Shown: in pieces, positions 1 through 7,281 of the stretch
Position numbering within the stretch: the first letter of the stretch is position 1
Layout: each line of letters starts with the position of its first letter
Assembly (NCBI GenBank): GCA_002387605.1
Contig: DGJU01000065.1
Span: forward strand, 1 to 19,133
Reading direction: 5' to 3'
DNA: 19,133 bases
Source: Alphaproteobacteria bacterium UBA4588
Lineage (GTDB): Bacteria; Pseudomonadota; Alphaproteobacteria; Puniceispirillales; Puniceispirillaceae
Notes under the pieces: generated by a model
The model's input: the letters and a program-made list of their open reading frames with translations, nothing else
Told to the model about the DNA's origin: nothing
Databases searched by the model: none
Translations under genes and position numbers: made by a program

Positions 1-532
1 GCAACCCAGCAGGCGCTGCTGACAGGCTCCGCAGATAGGCTATCACATTTGCACGGTCTGATGGTTTCTTCAGGCCAGCAAAATTCATTTTGGTGCCCTT
101 CATATAAGCTTTCGGCTTATATAGAAACTGGTTGAGCGACTGATAATCCCAGACACCGCCGAACCCGGCAAGAACCTTAGAATAGGCAAAACCGTCTATC
201 TTGCCCATATCAGCATTCACCACGTTCCAGAGAGCTGGTCCAACTTTATTTGCACCGCCCTCATCAAATACATGGCAGGCTGTGCATTTCTTTGCTGTCT
301 TCTGACCAGCTGCAATATCAGCACCAGCTAGGAGCGCAAGAATTGGTTCAGGACCTGCCGGCGCAGCAACCTCTGATGAGGCACTTTCGACTTCTGTTAC
401 TTCGATAGGATAAGAATTCTGCGCAAGTTCATTGTGCGGTATCATGATTTCAGACAGCTTATAGCCGCCCATAGCAAGAAGAACCGCAAGCAAGAAAGCC
501 GCTGCAAGTTTATTAAATTTTAAATCATCCAT
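1..532 (-). CDS. membrane-anchored class I c-type cytochrome (CycM-like), C-terminus outside the window
   Basis: This gene starts at 532 and runs leftwards off the window, giving 177 visible residues. Residues about 9-25 are a hydrophobic uncleaved anchor following a short MDDLKFNK N-terminus. A Ala/Pro/Glu-rich linker follows to about residue 65. The cytochrome domain has the haem-binding motif CTACH at residues 83-87 and a likely axial Met ligand in KGTKMNF (Met149), followed by the closing helix NVIAYLRSLS. This matches membrane-bound cytochromes c552 of the alphaproteobacterial CycM family, which carry electrons between the bc1 complex and terminal oxidases on the periplasmic face of the inner membrane. 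A purine-rich GGGGGA lies upstream of the ATG. It is divergent from kdsB, as commonly seen in alphaproteobacteria. The family call is strong; the exact respiratory partner is inferred. Confidence 0.9.
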   Translation of the reverse strand, partial: MDDLKFNKLAAAFLLAVLLAMGGYKLSEIMIPHNELAQNSYPIEVTEVESASSEVAAPAGPEPILALLAGADIAAGQKTAKKCTACHVFDEGGANKVGPALWNVVNADMGKIDGFAYSKVLAGFGGVWDYQSLNQFLYKPKAYMKGTKMNFAGLKKPSDRANVIAYLRSLSAAPAGL

Positions 533-584
533 GTCTCATCCCCCGATGGATCAACCGCTGACATCATGGAAGTATTTGGCAGCA

Positions 585-609
585 GCATAGACTAATCTTA
601 AGACTATGC
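585..609. promoter_or_regulatory. inverted repeat in the cytochrome c / kdsB divergent spacer
   Basis: The arms GCATAG (585-590) and CTATGC (604-609) are perfect reverse complements around a 13-base centre. They sit in the 179-base spacer between the two divergent genes (533-711). An operator or a weak hairpin are both possible. No convincing -35/-10 pair was found for either gene. A six-base arm can occur by chance. Confidence 0.25.
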
Positions 610-711
610 CGATTGTGATAGCGCAAATTGCCCCCCCTCTCAAGTCCCCTTGGTAATAGGCTTCCCGCCTTTTTCTTTGCGTGTTCCCTCAAATTATGAA
701 AAAACCGTGTC

Positions 712-1482
712 ATGATGACGAAAAGCACCGCACTTCCCATCCTTATTCCTGCCCGAATGAAGGCCTCACGGCTGCCGGGCAAGCCATTGGCTGACATTGC
801 CGGAAAACCCATGATTATTCATGTGTGGGAGCGGGCGATGGCAGCTGATATAGGCCCTGTTATCGTGGCAACAGACGGTGAGGATATTGCTGCGGCAATC
901 CGCGCCCAAGGCGGCATTGCGGTGATAACAGACCCCGATCTGCCGTCAGGGTCAGACCGTATCTATGAGGCATTATGCCACATCGATCCTGACGGCGTTT
1001 ATGAAAGCGTTATCAATCTGCAAGGCGATTTACCGGAAATTGATGTCACGCTGCTTAAGATGCTGGCAGATATGCTCCGCCAGCCGGCATGGGATTTGGT
1101 AACACTTGCCTCAGAATGCAGTACTGAAGAGGCCCAGCTTGCCCAAATCGTCAAAGCTGTTATTGCATGGCAGCCAGAACAGCGACTTGGCTTTGCGGCA
1201 GGCACTGCACTTTATTTCAGCCGAGCAGCTATCCCTGATGGTCCAGCGCCCTTCTGGCATCATATTGGGCTTTATGGCTGGCGACGTGATGCCCTTGCGC
1301 GGTTTATCTCGCTGCCGCCCTCACCGCTGGAATTATCTGAAAAGCTAGAACAGCTTCGGGCGTTAGAGGACGGTATGAGTATTGGCGTCGGCAAAGCAGA
1401 CCATGCACCGGGCGGCATTGATACCGAGGCTGATCTTATGGCGTGCCGCGCGCGGTTTGAAGCCGCCACAAAAACCAGCTAG
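712..1482 (+). CDS. kdsB: 3-deoxy-manno-octulosonate cytidylyltransferase (CMP-Kdo synthetase)
   Basis: KdsB activates Kdo with CTP to CMP-Kdo, the donor for the inner core of lipopolysaccharide, in the cytoplasm. The 256-residue protein has the nucleotide-binding signature IPARMKASRLPGKP at residues 12-25, the ATDGEDI segment near 53-59, the SGSDRIYEAL segment near 79-88 and NLQGDLPEID at 102-111, where alphaproteobacterial enzymes have Leu instead of the enterobacterial Glu. Length is normal for the family. Two ATG codons lie in tandem at 712 and 715, and neither has a clear Shine-Dalgarno sequence, so the start may be three bases further on. pheA follows 35 bases downstream on the same strand, suggesting one transcript. 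Its presence implies a Gram-negative cell with Kdo-containing LPS. Confidence 0.96.
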   Translation: MMTKSTALPILIPARMKASRLPGKPLADIAGKPMIIHVWERAMAADIGPVIVATDGEDIAAAIRAQGGIAVITDPDLPSGSDRIYEALCHIDPDGVYESVINLQGDLPEIDVTLLKMLADMLRQPAWDLVTLASECSTEEAQLAQIVKAVIAWQPEQRLGFAAGTALYFSRAAIPDGPAPFWHHIGLYGWRRDALARFISLPPSPLELSEKLEQLRALEDGMSIGVGKADHAPGGIDTEADLMACRARFEAATKTS

Positions 1483-1517
1483 AATGGCGAACAAGCTAAA
1501 ATGAGTAAACAGAGACA

Positions 1518-2354
1518 ATGACAAAAACAAATAACATTGCATTTCAAGGCGTGCTTGGCGCTTATTCTCATATGGCGTGTCAGGCGCATCGCCCGGACTT
1601 AACGCCGCTCCCATGCGCCTCATTTTCTGAGATGATTGCTGCGGTGCAGGATGGCGGTGCCGACTGTGCGATGGTTCCTGTTGAAAATTCGACTGCCGGC
1701 CGGGTTGCTGACATTCATCATCTTCTTCCTGAATCAGGGTTATTCATTATTTCTGAACATTACCAGCCGGTAGCTCATAAATTGCTGGGTATCAAGGGGG
1801 CACAGCTCTCTGATATTACCGAAGTTCATTCTCATGAACAGGGCTTAGCGCAATGCCGCCTGACGCTTCATAAAATGGGAATAAAACCTGTCATTCATTC
1901 AGATACAGCAGGGGCTGCCAAAGATATTGCAGCCCGCGGCGAGCGCCATGTTGGCGCCATCGCATCAGCGCTTGCTGGTGAGATTTACGGTCTTGATACA
2001 GTGCAGGACAGCATTACCGACAAGCTGACAAACACAACCCGTTTTCTTGTCATGTCGCGTGAACATACTGTGCCAAAAGAGATAACAGCCCCTGCAATGA
2101 CAACGATAATTTTCGAGGTGCGCTCGGTGCCCGCTGTTCTGTATAAGGCGCTTGGCGGGTTTGCAACAAACGGCATCAACCTTACAAAGCTTGAATCCTA
2201 CATGCTAGATGGCAGTATGAATGCAGCACGTTTTTATGTCGATTGCGAGGGTCATCCTGAAACAGCCTCAATGAAGCTGGCCCTTGAAGAATTGCAATTC
2301 TACTGCACAGATGGCGGCATACGCATTCTTGGCACATATCCAACAAACCGTTAA
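1518..2354 (+). CDS. pheA: prephenate dehydratase with C-terminal ACT domain
   Basis: This enzyme converts prephenate to phenylpyruvate in phenylalanine biosynthesis. The 278-residue protein begins with the family opening IAFQGVLGAYSH (residues 7-18), continues with VPVENSTAGRVAD (54-66), and has the catalytic TRF motif at 174-176 within TNTTRFLV. An ACT regulatory domain follows from about residue 195, with GGFATNGINLTKLESY (213-228). The enterobacterial ESRP motif is replaced by ESYM, which is usual in alphaproteobacterial PheA. There is no chorismate mutase domain, so it is the monofunctional type. Feedback inhibition by phenylalanine is likely from the ACT domain but is inferred. It lies downstream of kdsB and upstream of ffs. 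Confidence 0.96.
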   Translation: MTKTNNIAFQGVLGAYSHMACQAHRPDLTPLPCASFSEMIAAVQDGGADCAMVPVENSTAGRVADIHHLLPESGLFIISEHYQPVAHKLLGIKGAQLSDITEVHSHEQGLAQCRLTLHKMGIKPVIHSDTAGAAKDIAARGERHVGAIASALAGEIYGLDTVQDSITDKLTNTTRFLVMSREHTVPKEITAPAMTTIIFEVRSVPAVLYKALGGFATNGINLTKLESYMLDGSMNAARFYVDCEGHPETASMKLALEELQFYCTDGGIRILGTYPTNR

Positions 2355-2389
2355 TCGCGAGAAATCCACTCCCCCCTTGGCTAAAAAAC

Positions 2390-2420
2390 TTGTATTTAGG
2401 CCAAAATAGACCCATATAAG
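2390..2420 (+). promoter_or_regulatory. candidate promoter for ffs
   Basis: TTGTAT (2390-2395) and TATAAG (2415-2420) are separated by 19 bases. The -10 box lies seven bases before the first base of the predicted terminal helix of the SRP RNA at 2427, which is where transcription should begin. The -10 placement is good, but the spacer is two bases longer than ideal. Transcription reading through from pheA is an alternative. Confidence 0.4.
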
Positions 2421-2425
2421 TTCAC

Positions 2426-2516
2426 GGGAGGCTGGATGGACGCTCTCTTATGCTTACCCTGGTCAGATCCGAAAGGAAGCAGCCACAGTATTTCTGAGCG
2501 GGTCGTCCAGTCTTTC
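2426..2516 (+). ncRNA. ffs: signal recognition particle 4.5S RNA (small bacterial type)
   Basis: This RNA binds Ffh and the receptor FtsY to deliver membrane proteins co-translationally. The diagnostic domain IV core is present at about 2461-2486: GGTCAG, then TCC-GAAA-GGA, then AGCAGCC, giving the conserved asymmetric internal loop with a tetraloop on top. The ends form one long helix: GGAGGCTGGA (2427-2436) pairs along its full length, allowing G-U, with TCCAGTCTTT (2506-2515), and further pairs extend inwards between GCT near 2442 and AGC near 2497. At about 90 nucleotides it has the normal size of the Alu-less form. The tetraloop is GAAA where E. coli has GGAA; both are GNRA loops. The gene sits between pheA and dnaX, and an ffs-dnaX neighbourhood is common. 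Exact ends are estimated from the helix. Confidence 0.93.
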
Positions 2517-2523
2517 ATTTTTT
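2506..2523 (+). terminator. likely end of the ffs transcript
   Basis: The 3' strand of the SRP RNA terminal helix (2506-2515) is followed by CATTTTTT, with six T at 2518-2523. Helix plus U-run would act as an intrinsic terminator, as in many ffs genes. No other hairpin is visible here. Confidence 0.4.
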
Positions 2524-2621
2524 GCGCTCTTTTCCGTGCGGCTGACAAAACCGTTTCCAGACAGCAAAACTGCGCTACCTACAGACTGGTCACAGTTATC
2601 AGAACAGGCTAGACTAGCGTC

Positions 2622-4469
2622 ATGACTTCGCCAAATTCTCTACATTCTACACAGTCTGATGCTTATCGCGTCCTTGCGCGAAAATATCGCCCCGATAGCT
2701 TTGATAAGCTTATCGGTCAGGATGCGCTTGTCCGCACACTCTCAAATGCCATTACGCTTGGCCGTCTTGCGCATGCCTTTGTGCTAACAGGGGTGCGCGG
2801 TATTGGCAAAACATCAACCGCCCGTATTCTGGCCCGAGGGCTGAATTGTGAAGGGGCTGATGGCAATGGCGGTCCTACGCTTAGCCCATGCGGGGTTTGT
2901 GGCTCGTGTGATGCTATTGCAAGTGGCCGGCATGTTGATGTGCTGGAAATGGATGCTGCTAGTAATACAGGCGTTGATGATGTACGTGAAATCATTGACG
3001 GATCAGCCTACCGGCCAGTTTCCGCCCGATTTAAAATCTATATTATTGATGAAGTGCACATGCTGTCACGCAACGCCTTCAATGCTCTTCTTAAAACATT
3101 GGAAGAGCCCCCTGACGCGGTAAAATTCATCTTTGCCACAACTGAAATCCGCAAGGTGCCTGTTACAATTCTATCGCGGTGCCAACGGTTTGATTTGCGG
3201 CGCGTCCCGGCTGATATGTTAACAGACCATCTGGTCTCTATCGCCGAGGCTGAAAATATCACAGCAGAACGGGCAGCCCTTGCACAGATAGCGCGCGCCG
3301 CTGAAGGCTCAGTGCGTGATGCTCTCTCCTTGCTTGACCAAGCCGCTGCCCAAGGTGCAGATGCCATCAGTGAAAAGGCTGTTGTTGATATGCTTGGCCA
3401 AGCAGGTCAGGAACAAGTTGCAGCGCTGCTCTCAGCCTGCTTGGAGGGCCAGACACAAGCCGCACTCTCACTTTATGATGTAGCAGATAAGGGCGGCGCT
3501 GAGCCGGAAACTGTTATCTCTGACATGCTTGATATTATTCATCTTGCAAGCCTGACAGCGGCAGGTGCGCCGCCTGCCGACCCACCAGAAGCTGTTAAAC
3601 ATGCCCTTGATGAGCTTGCTAAAACAGGTATCGCCCGGCTTGGAAGAGCCTGGCAAGTTGTGCTGACAGGACATGGTGATGTACGGGCAGCCCCTAACCC
3701 GCGTGCTGCAGCTCACATGGTGCTCATCAAGCTTGCACATATCGCCCCGATGCCGACACCTGCTGAAATTCTGCGTAAACTGCCTCATAGTCAGCCGCAA
3801 ACCCTATCACAGCCAGCCGCACCTGCCCATCCAGCACCTGCCGCGCAAGCTGACACTGCGTCAGCGGATGATAGCGAGCCTGAGCCTGCAGCACCTGCAT
3901 CTCCGGCTCAGGCATCTCCGGCTCAGGCATCTCCTGAACATATTTCAGCTGTTCCTGTCCTGCTAGATAGCGCGCCGCCTGAGACGCCCGCGCTGCCCAG
4001 CACGCCTGAGAGGATAGCAGTTGAGACAGCCCCGCCTGCACCATCCGAGATGCCGCTCAGCATCCGCGATATTGCCAATCGGTGTGAGACAGAGGGCGAG
4101 CATATTCTGGCCGCCCGCATCCGCAAATATCTACGGCCTGTGCGCTTGCGTGCCGGAATACTGGAAGCTGAATTAGTCGCCGGATTGCCAGATGATGTTC
4201 AGGATACACTCCTTAGCACATTAGCCCGCCATCTCGGCCTCTGGACAGGCCAGCCATGGCTGGTCAGCCGCGCTTATGAAGGGGGCGGTAAAACCGTTCA
4301 GGAAGATGATGATGAGATGCAAGGGGAGGCGTTTAACGATGCCAGCAAAATTCCGCTGGTGAACGCTGTTCTATCGCAGTTTTCTGGTGCTGAAGTCACA
4401 AATATTATATCAACAGAAATCGTCCCGGACTCAGAAACCGGCATTATGTTTGAGGATGCAGAAAAATGA
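2622..4469 (+). CDS. dnaX: DNA polymerase III subunits gamma/tau
   Basis: DnaX is the clamp-loader ATPase that also ties the polymerase core to the DnaB helicase. In this 615-residue protein the Walker A motif GVRGIGKTS is at residues 57-65. The zinc-module cysteines are at 75, 90, 93 and 96, Walker B DEVH is at 143-146, and the SRC arginine-finger motif is at 185-187. Domain III runs to about 375. A Pro/Ala/Ser-rich linker (about 378-478) contains two and a half copies of ASPAQ. The C-terminal tau-specific domain (from about 478) is present, so the product is full-length tau. I saw no A-AAA-AAG slippery heptamer, so a frameshifted gamma form is not indicated. No Shine-Dalgarno is visible; the palindrome GCTAGACTAGC occupies 2608-2618. 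The stop overlaps the ybaB start as ATGA. Confidence 0.97.
   Translation: MTSPNSLHSTQSDAYRVLARKYRPDSFDKLIGQDALVRTLSNAITLGRLAHAFVLTGVRGIGKTSTARILARGLNCEGADGNGGPTLSPCGVCGSCDAIASGRHVDVLEMDAASNTGVDDVREIIDGSAYRPVSARFKIYIIDEVHMLSRNAFNALLKTLEEPPDAVKFIFATTEIRKVPVTILSRCQRFDLRRVPADMLTDHLVSIAEAENITAERAALAQIARAAEGSVRDALSLLDQAAAQGADAISEKAVVDMLGQAGQEQVAALLSACLEGQTQAALSLYDVADKGGAEPETVISDMLDIIHLASLTAAGAPPADPPEAVKHALDELAKTGIARLGRAWQVVLTGHGDVRAAPNPRAAAHMVLIKLAHIAPMPTPAEILRKLPHSQPQTLSQPAAPAHPAPAAQADTASADDSEPEPAAPASPAQASPAQASPEHISAVPVLLDSAPPETPALPSTPERIAVETAPPAPSEMPLSIRDIANRCETEGEHILAARIRKYLRPVRLRAGILEAELVAGLPDDVQDTLLSTLARHLGLWTGQPWLVSRAYEGGGKTVQEDDDEMQGEAFNDASKIPLVNAVLSQFSGAEVTNIISTEIVPDSETGIMFEDAEK
3897..3934 (+). 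repeat. 15-bp tandem repeat inside the dnaX linker
   Basis: GCATCTCCGGCTCAG occurs at 3897-3911 and again without change at 3912-3926. A third, partial copy starts at 3927. It stays in frame and encodes ASPAQ-ASPAQ-ASP in the flexible tau linker. Identical codons in both copies suggest recent slippage, and copy number may vary between strains. Confidence 0.9.
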
Positions 4470-4792
4470 TGAAAAATCTTGGCGGCATGATGAAAAAAGT
4501 GCAAGAGCTTCAAGGTAAGATGGAAGCGCTGCAAGAAGACATGGCTAACCGCAACTTTACAAGCTCAGTCGGCGGCGGCGCTGTGAGCGCGACTGTTACC
4601 GGTAAGGGTGTTGTCACGAACATGGTTATTTCTGCTGATGCCTGCTCATCCGGCGATACCGAATTATTGGCTGACCTTGTTATGCTGGCTGTGAATACCG
4701 CCAAATCTGATGCTGACAGAGCTCAGGAAGAGGCAATGAAGGAGGTCACAGGCGGCCTTCCCCTGCCACCCGGCATGAAATTACCATTCTAA
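4466..4792 (+). CDS. ybaB: YbaB/EbfC family nucleoid-associated protein
   Basis: YbaB/EbfC proteins are small dimeric DNA-binding proteins that coat the nucleoid. The gene for this family lies between dnaX and recR in most bacteria, as here. The 108-residue product opens with MMKNLGGMMKKVQELQGKM, the family's N-terminal helix. It continues with GGGAVSATVTGKGVVTNMVIS (about 37-57), the central beta sheet. It ends in the Pro-rich GGLPLPPGMKLPF tail. Length is normal. The ATG at 4466 overlaps the dnaX stop by four bases, giving translational coupling; a GAGG about ten bases upstream lies inside dnaX. The precise function, whether structural or linked to RecR-dependent repair, is not settled for the family. 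Confidence 0.95.
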   Translation: MMKNLGGMMKKVQELQGKMEALQEDMANRNFTSSVGGGAVSATVTGKGVVTNMVISADACSSGDTELLADLVMLAVNTAKSDADRAQEEAMKEVTGGLPLPPGMKLPF

Positions 4793-4809
4793 CGTGTGGG
4801 CACTCGCTG

Positions 4810-5406
4810 ATGATAACCGACAATCCCCTAGAATCTCTTATTAAGCGCCTATCACGCCTGCCGGGACTTGGCCCTCGCTCGGCGCGGCGGGCAGCGCTGC
4901 ATTTACTCAAAAATAAAGAAACATCCATGCTCCCTCTGGCTGAGGAGCTTGATCATGTTGCCCGCACGGTCAAGACATGTGTTGAATGCGGCAATCTGGA
5001 TATGACAGATAAATGCCGGATTTGCCGGGATAGCCGGCGTGATGCAACGCGTATCTGTGTTGTAGAAGATGTTGCTGATTTATGGGCAATGGAGCGGGCT
5101 GGTATTTTTTCGGGTGTTTATCATGTGCTGGGCGGCACTCTCAGTGCTCTTGACGGACGGGGACCAAAAGAGCTGGGTATAGAGCGGCTGGCAGCGCGTG
5201 CTACCAAGAGTGAAGTGGGTGAAGTCATTCTGGCAACATCTGCAACAGTCGATGGTCAGACAACAGCTCATTATATCGGCGAGCGGCTTGAGCGAAGCGG
5301 CTTAGCAATTACCCGGCTTGCTCATGGTGTTCCGGTTGGCGGCGAGCTCAACTATCTGGATGACGGCACGCTTACCCAAGCAATGAAAGCACGGCGTCCG
5401 CTCTAG
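4810..5406 (+). CDS. recR: recombination mediator protein RecR
   Basis: RecR acts with RecF and RecO to load RecA on gapped DNA. The 198-residue protein has a helix-hairpin-helix region (LSRLPGLGPRSARRAALHLL, about 14-33). A C4 zinc finger has cysteines at 57, 60, 69 and 72. A Toprim domain begins at VVEDVADLW (84-92) and includes GGTLSALDGRGP (108-119). The C-terminal GVPVGGELNYLDDGTL forms the Walker-like end typical of RecR. Length is standard. It begins 17 bases after ybaB and completes the dnaX-ybaB-recR unit. No strong ribosome-binding site precedes the ATG. Its TAG stop overlaps the stop of the convergent rmuC. Confidence 0.97.
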   Translation: MITDNPLESLIKRLSRLPGLGPRSARRAALHLLKNKETSMLPLAEELDHVARTVKTCVECGNLDMTDKCRICRDSRRDATRICVVEDVADLWAMERAGIFSGVYHVLGGTLSALDGRGPKELGIERLAARATKSEVGEVILATSATVDGQTTAHYIGERLERSGLAITRLAHGVPVGGELNYLDDGTLTQAMKARRPL

Positions 5407-6542
5407 CGCGGCTCCGGCTCATCATCAAAGCCCCCACCAAGCAAATCCTGCGCTGGTCCAGACAAGCTCACATCCGGTGCATTATCATCCACATCGTAAT
5501 CTTCAATACGCTGACCCCGGCGGGTAATTTTTCCTGTTGATGTCTGGATTTCCTGAATATCACGCTGTGCGAGCGTGAAATGCTGATCGAGCTTTTTCAC
5601 CCTGTCTTCAAGACGTTTTACATCTGTGACAAGCACGCCGATTTCTTTCTGGATAACAGCCGTCTGTTCTTGCATACGGGCATCTCTTAGGATGGCTCTG
5701 ACTGTATTTAATGTTGCCATCATAGTTGTTGGTGACACAATCCAGACCCGCGCTGCATAGGATTTTTCAACGATATCCAGCATATTTGCATGTAATTCTG
5801 CATAGACAGCTTCGGAGGGTAGGAACAAACAGGCAGAATCAGACGTCTCGCCAGCAATGATATATTTGTCCGAAATATCACGAACATGCCTTAATACATC
5901 CGCCCCAAGCTGTTTGCGTGCGGCTTTGCGCGCGGCATCATCTTCAGCTGATTGCAGCAAATGCCACGATTCAAGCGGGAATTTTGCATCAATGATAATA
6001 TTGCCTTGCGGTTGCGGTAGTTTCAGCACGCAATCGGCCCGTTTCTGATTGCTTAAGGTCACCTGAAATTCATAGGCATTTGGCGGCAGGACTGTTTCAA
6101 CCAGATTTTCAAGCTGGACCTCGCCGAAGGTGCCTCTATCTGTCTTATTTGCCAGAATATTATGAAGCTGTGTTACCTGTCCTGTTAACTCAGCAATATG
6201 GGTATTGGCTTTATCAATGACAGCAAGCCGTTCTGACATTTTTGTCAGATTTTCATGGGTGCGTTCACTCGCACTCTGCAGTGACTGGCCCATGCGCTGG
6301 CTCATGCCGGACAGTGAATCTTCTAGCCTTTTACTCAGCGCTGCCATTTGCTCTGCCTGAGCTTTTTGCTGGTCAGAATGGCTACGGCCAATTTCTGAGA
6401 TTTGACCTTTCATCTCACCAAGCATTTGTGCCGGCATCTCGGATGTCTCATCCGGGATGCTCCGCCGCCTGAACAGAACAACAGCAAGTATAATATTTCC
6501 AACAAGAAAAATTACTGTCAGTAGCGGCAGCAGGCTATCCAT
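5403..6542 (-). CDS. rmuC: DNA recombination protein RmuC homologue
   Basis: RmuC proteins limit inversions at short repeats and are predicted PD-(D/E)XK nucleases. The 379-residue protein has an N-terminal membrane segment (about 5-24) followed by Arg residues. A long Gln/Ser-rich coiled coil runs from about 35 to 130. The RmuC domain from about 138 has GEVQLENLVE (140-149), Asp170 in ADCVLKLP, and IIIDAKFPLE (182-191) with the catalytic-type D-x-K pair Asp185/Lys187. The Shine-Dalgarno AGGAG precedes the ATG by about six bases. The stop TAG (5403-5405 on the minus strand) shares CTAG with the recR stop, so the two convergent genes overlap by four bases. An acidic Asp/Glu-rich tail ends the protein. 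Enzymatic activity is inferred from the family. Confidence 0.93.
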   Translation of the reverse strand: MDSLLPLLTVIFLVGNIILAVVLFRRRSIPDETSEMPAQMLGEMKGQISEIGRSHSDQQKAQAEQMAALSKRLEDSLSGMSQRMGQSLQSASERTHENLTKMSERLAVIDKANTHIAELTGQVTQLHNILANKTDRGTFGEVQLENLVETVLPPNAYEFQVTLSNQKRADCVLKLPQPQGNIIIDAKFPLESWHLLQSAEDDAARKAARKQLGADVLRHVRDISDKYIIAGETSDSACLFLPSEAVYAELHANMLDIVEKSYAARVWIVSPTTMMATLNTVRAILRDARMQEQTAVIQKEIGVLVTDVKRLEDRVKKLDQHFTLAQRDIQEIQTSTGKITRRGQRIEDYDVDDNAPDVSLSGPAQDLLGGGFDDEPEPR

Positions 6543-6671
6543 TATTACTCCTGTTAAATCGGGCCATAATGACTCTCGTTATAGCGGAATTGCAGGCTAG
6601 CAAACTTTCATCATAACTGCACTTGTGAAAATGTTGCGCCACTGCCGAGCATTCTGCATTATGTGGCACTG

Positions 6672-6700
6672 TTCACTTAAAAGAACAATACAGGTATAAA
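6672..6700 (+). promoter_or_regulatory. candidate sigma70-type promoter for def-fmt-truA
   Basis: TTCACT (6672-6677) and TATAAA (6695-6700) are separated by exactly 17 bases. Transcription would start near 6707, about 23 bases before the def ATG. It lies in the 187-base spacer between divergent rmuC and def. The rest of that spacer shows no other feature I can support. Confidence 0.55.
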
Positions 6701-6729
6701 ATAATCTCTCAGCAGCGAAAAGAGTATCA

Positions 6730-7239
6730 ATGACATTACGTGCGTTAACATTAGTACCCGACCCTCTTTTACGGCAGGTTGCAGAACCAGTTGCCGATAT
6801 TGATGATACCATCCGAACTTTATTATCGGATATGGCAGAAACAATGTATGACGCGCCGGGCATTGGGCTTGCCGCACCTCAGGTCGGCATTTGTCAGCGG
6901 GTTATCGTTATGGATTGCGCGCCAGATGACAGCCCGCCTGAGTTATGGAAAATGGTTAATCCAGAAATTATCAGCCGCTCTGATGAAACAAGCAAACTAG
7001 AAGAAGGTTGCTTATCCATTCCGAATTACACAGGAGAGGTTATTCGCCCAACTGAGGTTGTTGTGCAATATCATGATGAGGCAGGCACAGAAAAAGAAAT
7101 GACAGCCACCGGATTGCTGGCTGCCTGTGTTCAGCATGAAATTGACCATCTTGATGGCATTTTATTTACTGATTATCTCTCCAAGCTCAAGCGAGATATG
7201 ATCTGGCGGAAAATTCTCAAAGAAACGCGGGGACGCTAA
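6730..7239 (+). CDS. def: peptide deformylase
   Basis: Peptide deformylase removes the formyl group from the N-terminal methionine of new proteins. All three signature motifs are intact in the 169-residue protein: GIGLAAPQVG (44-53), EGCLSIP (92-98, metal ligand Cys94) and QHEIDHLDG (135-143, ligands His136 and His140 and catalytic Glu137). Length is normal for type 1 enzymes. AAAGAG lies a few bases upstream of the ATG. fmt follows after 42 bases, so the enzymes that add and remove formyl groups are co-transcribed, as in many bacteria. A six-base hairpin spans its stop codon. Confidence 0.97.
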   Translation: MTLRALTLVPDPLLRQVAEPVADIDDTIRTLLSDMAETMYDAPGIGLAAPQVGICQRVIVMDCAPDDSPPELWKMVNPEIISRSDETSKLEEGCLSIPNYTGEVIRPTEVVVQYHDEAGTEKEMTATGLLAACVQHEIDHLDGILFTDYLSKLKRDMIWRKILKETRGR

Positions 7240-7245
7240 CCGCGT
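7225..7245 (+). other. hairpin spanning the def stop codon
   Basis: ACGCGG (7225-7230) and CCGCGT (7240-7245) form a perfect six-pair GC-rich stem. The nine-base loop contains the TAA stop of def. Four T follow at 7251-7254 after a five-base gap, so it could be a weak attenuator or a stabilising hairpin between def and fmt. It is not a strong intrinsic terminator. Confidence 0.35.
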
Positions 7246-7281
7246 GACGATTTTGCCTCTCTTTAGCGCTATCGAGGTCTT

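Noticed and set aside
2622..4469. programmed frameshift in dnaX producing gamma
   Set aside because: No A-AAA-AAG or similar slippery heptamer was seen in frame; full-length tau is the only supported product.
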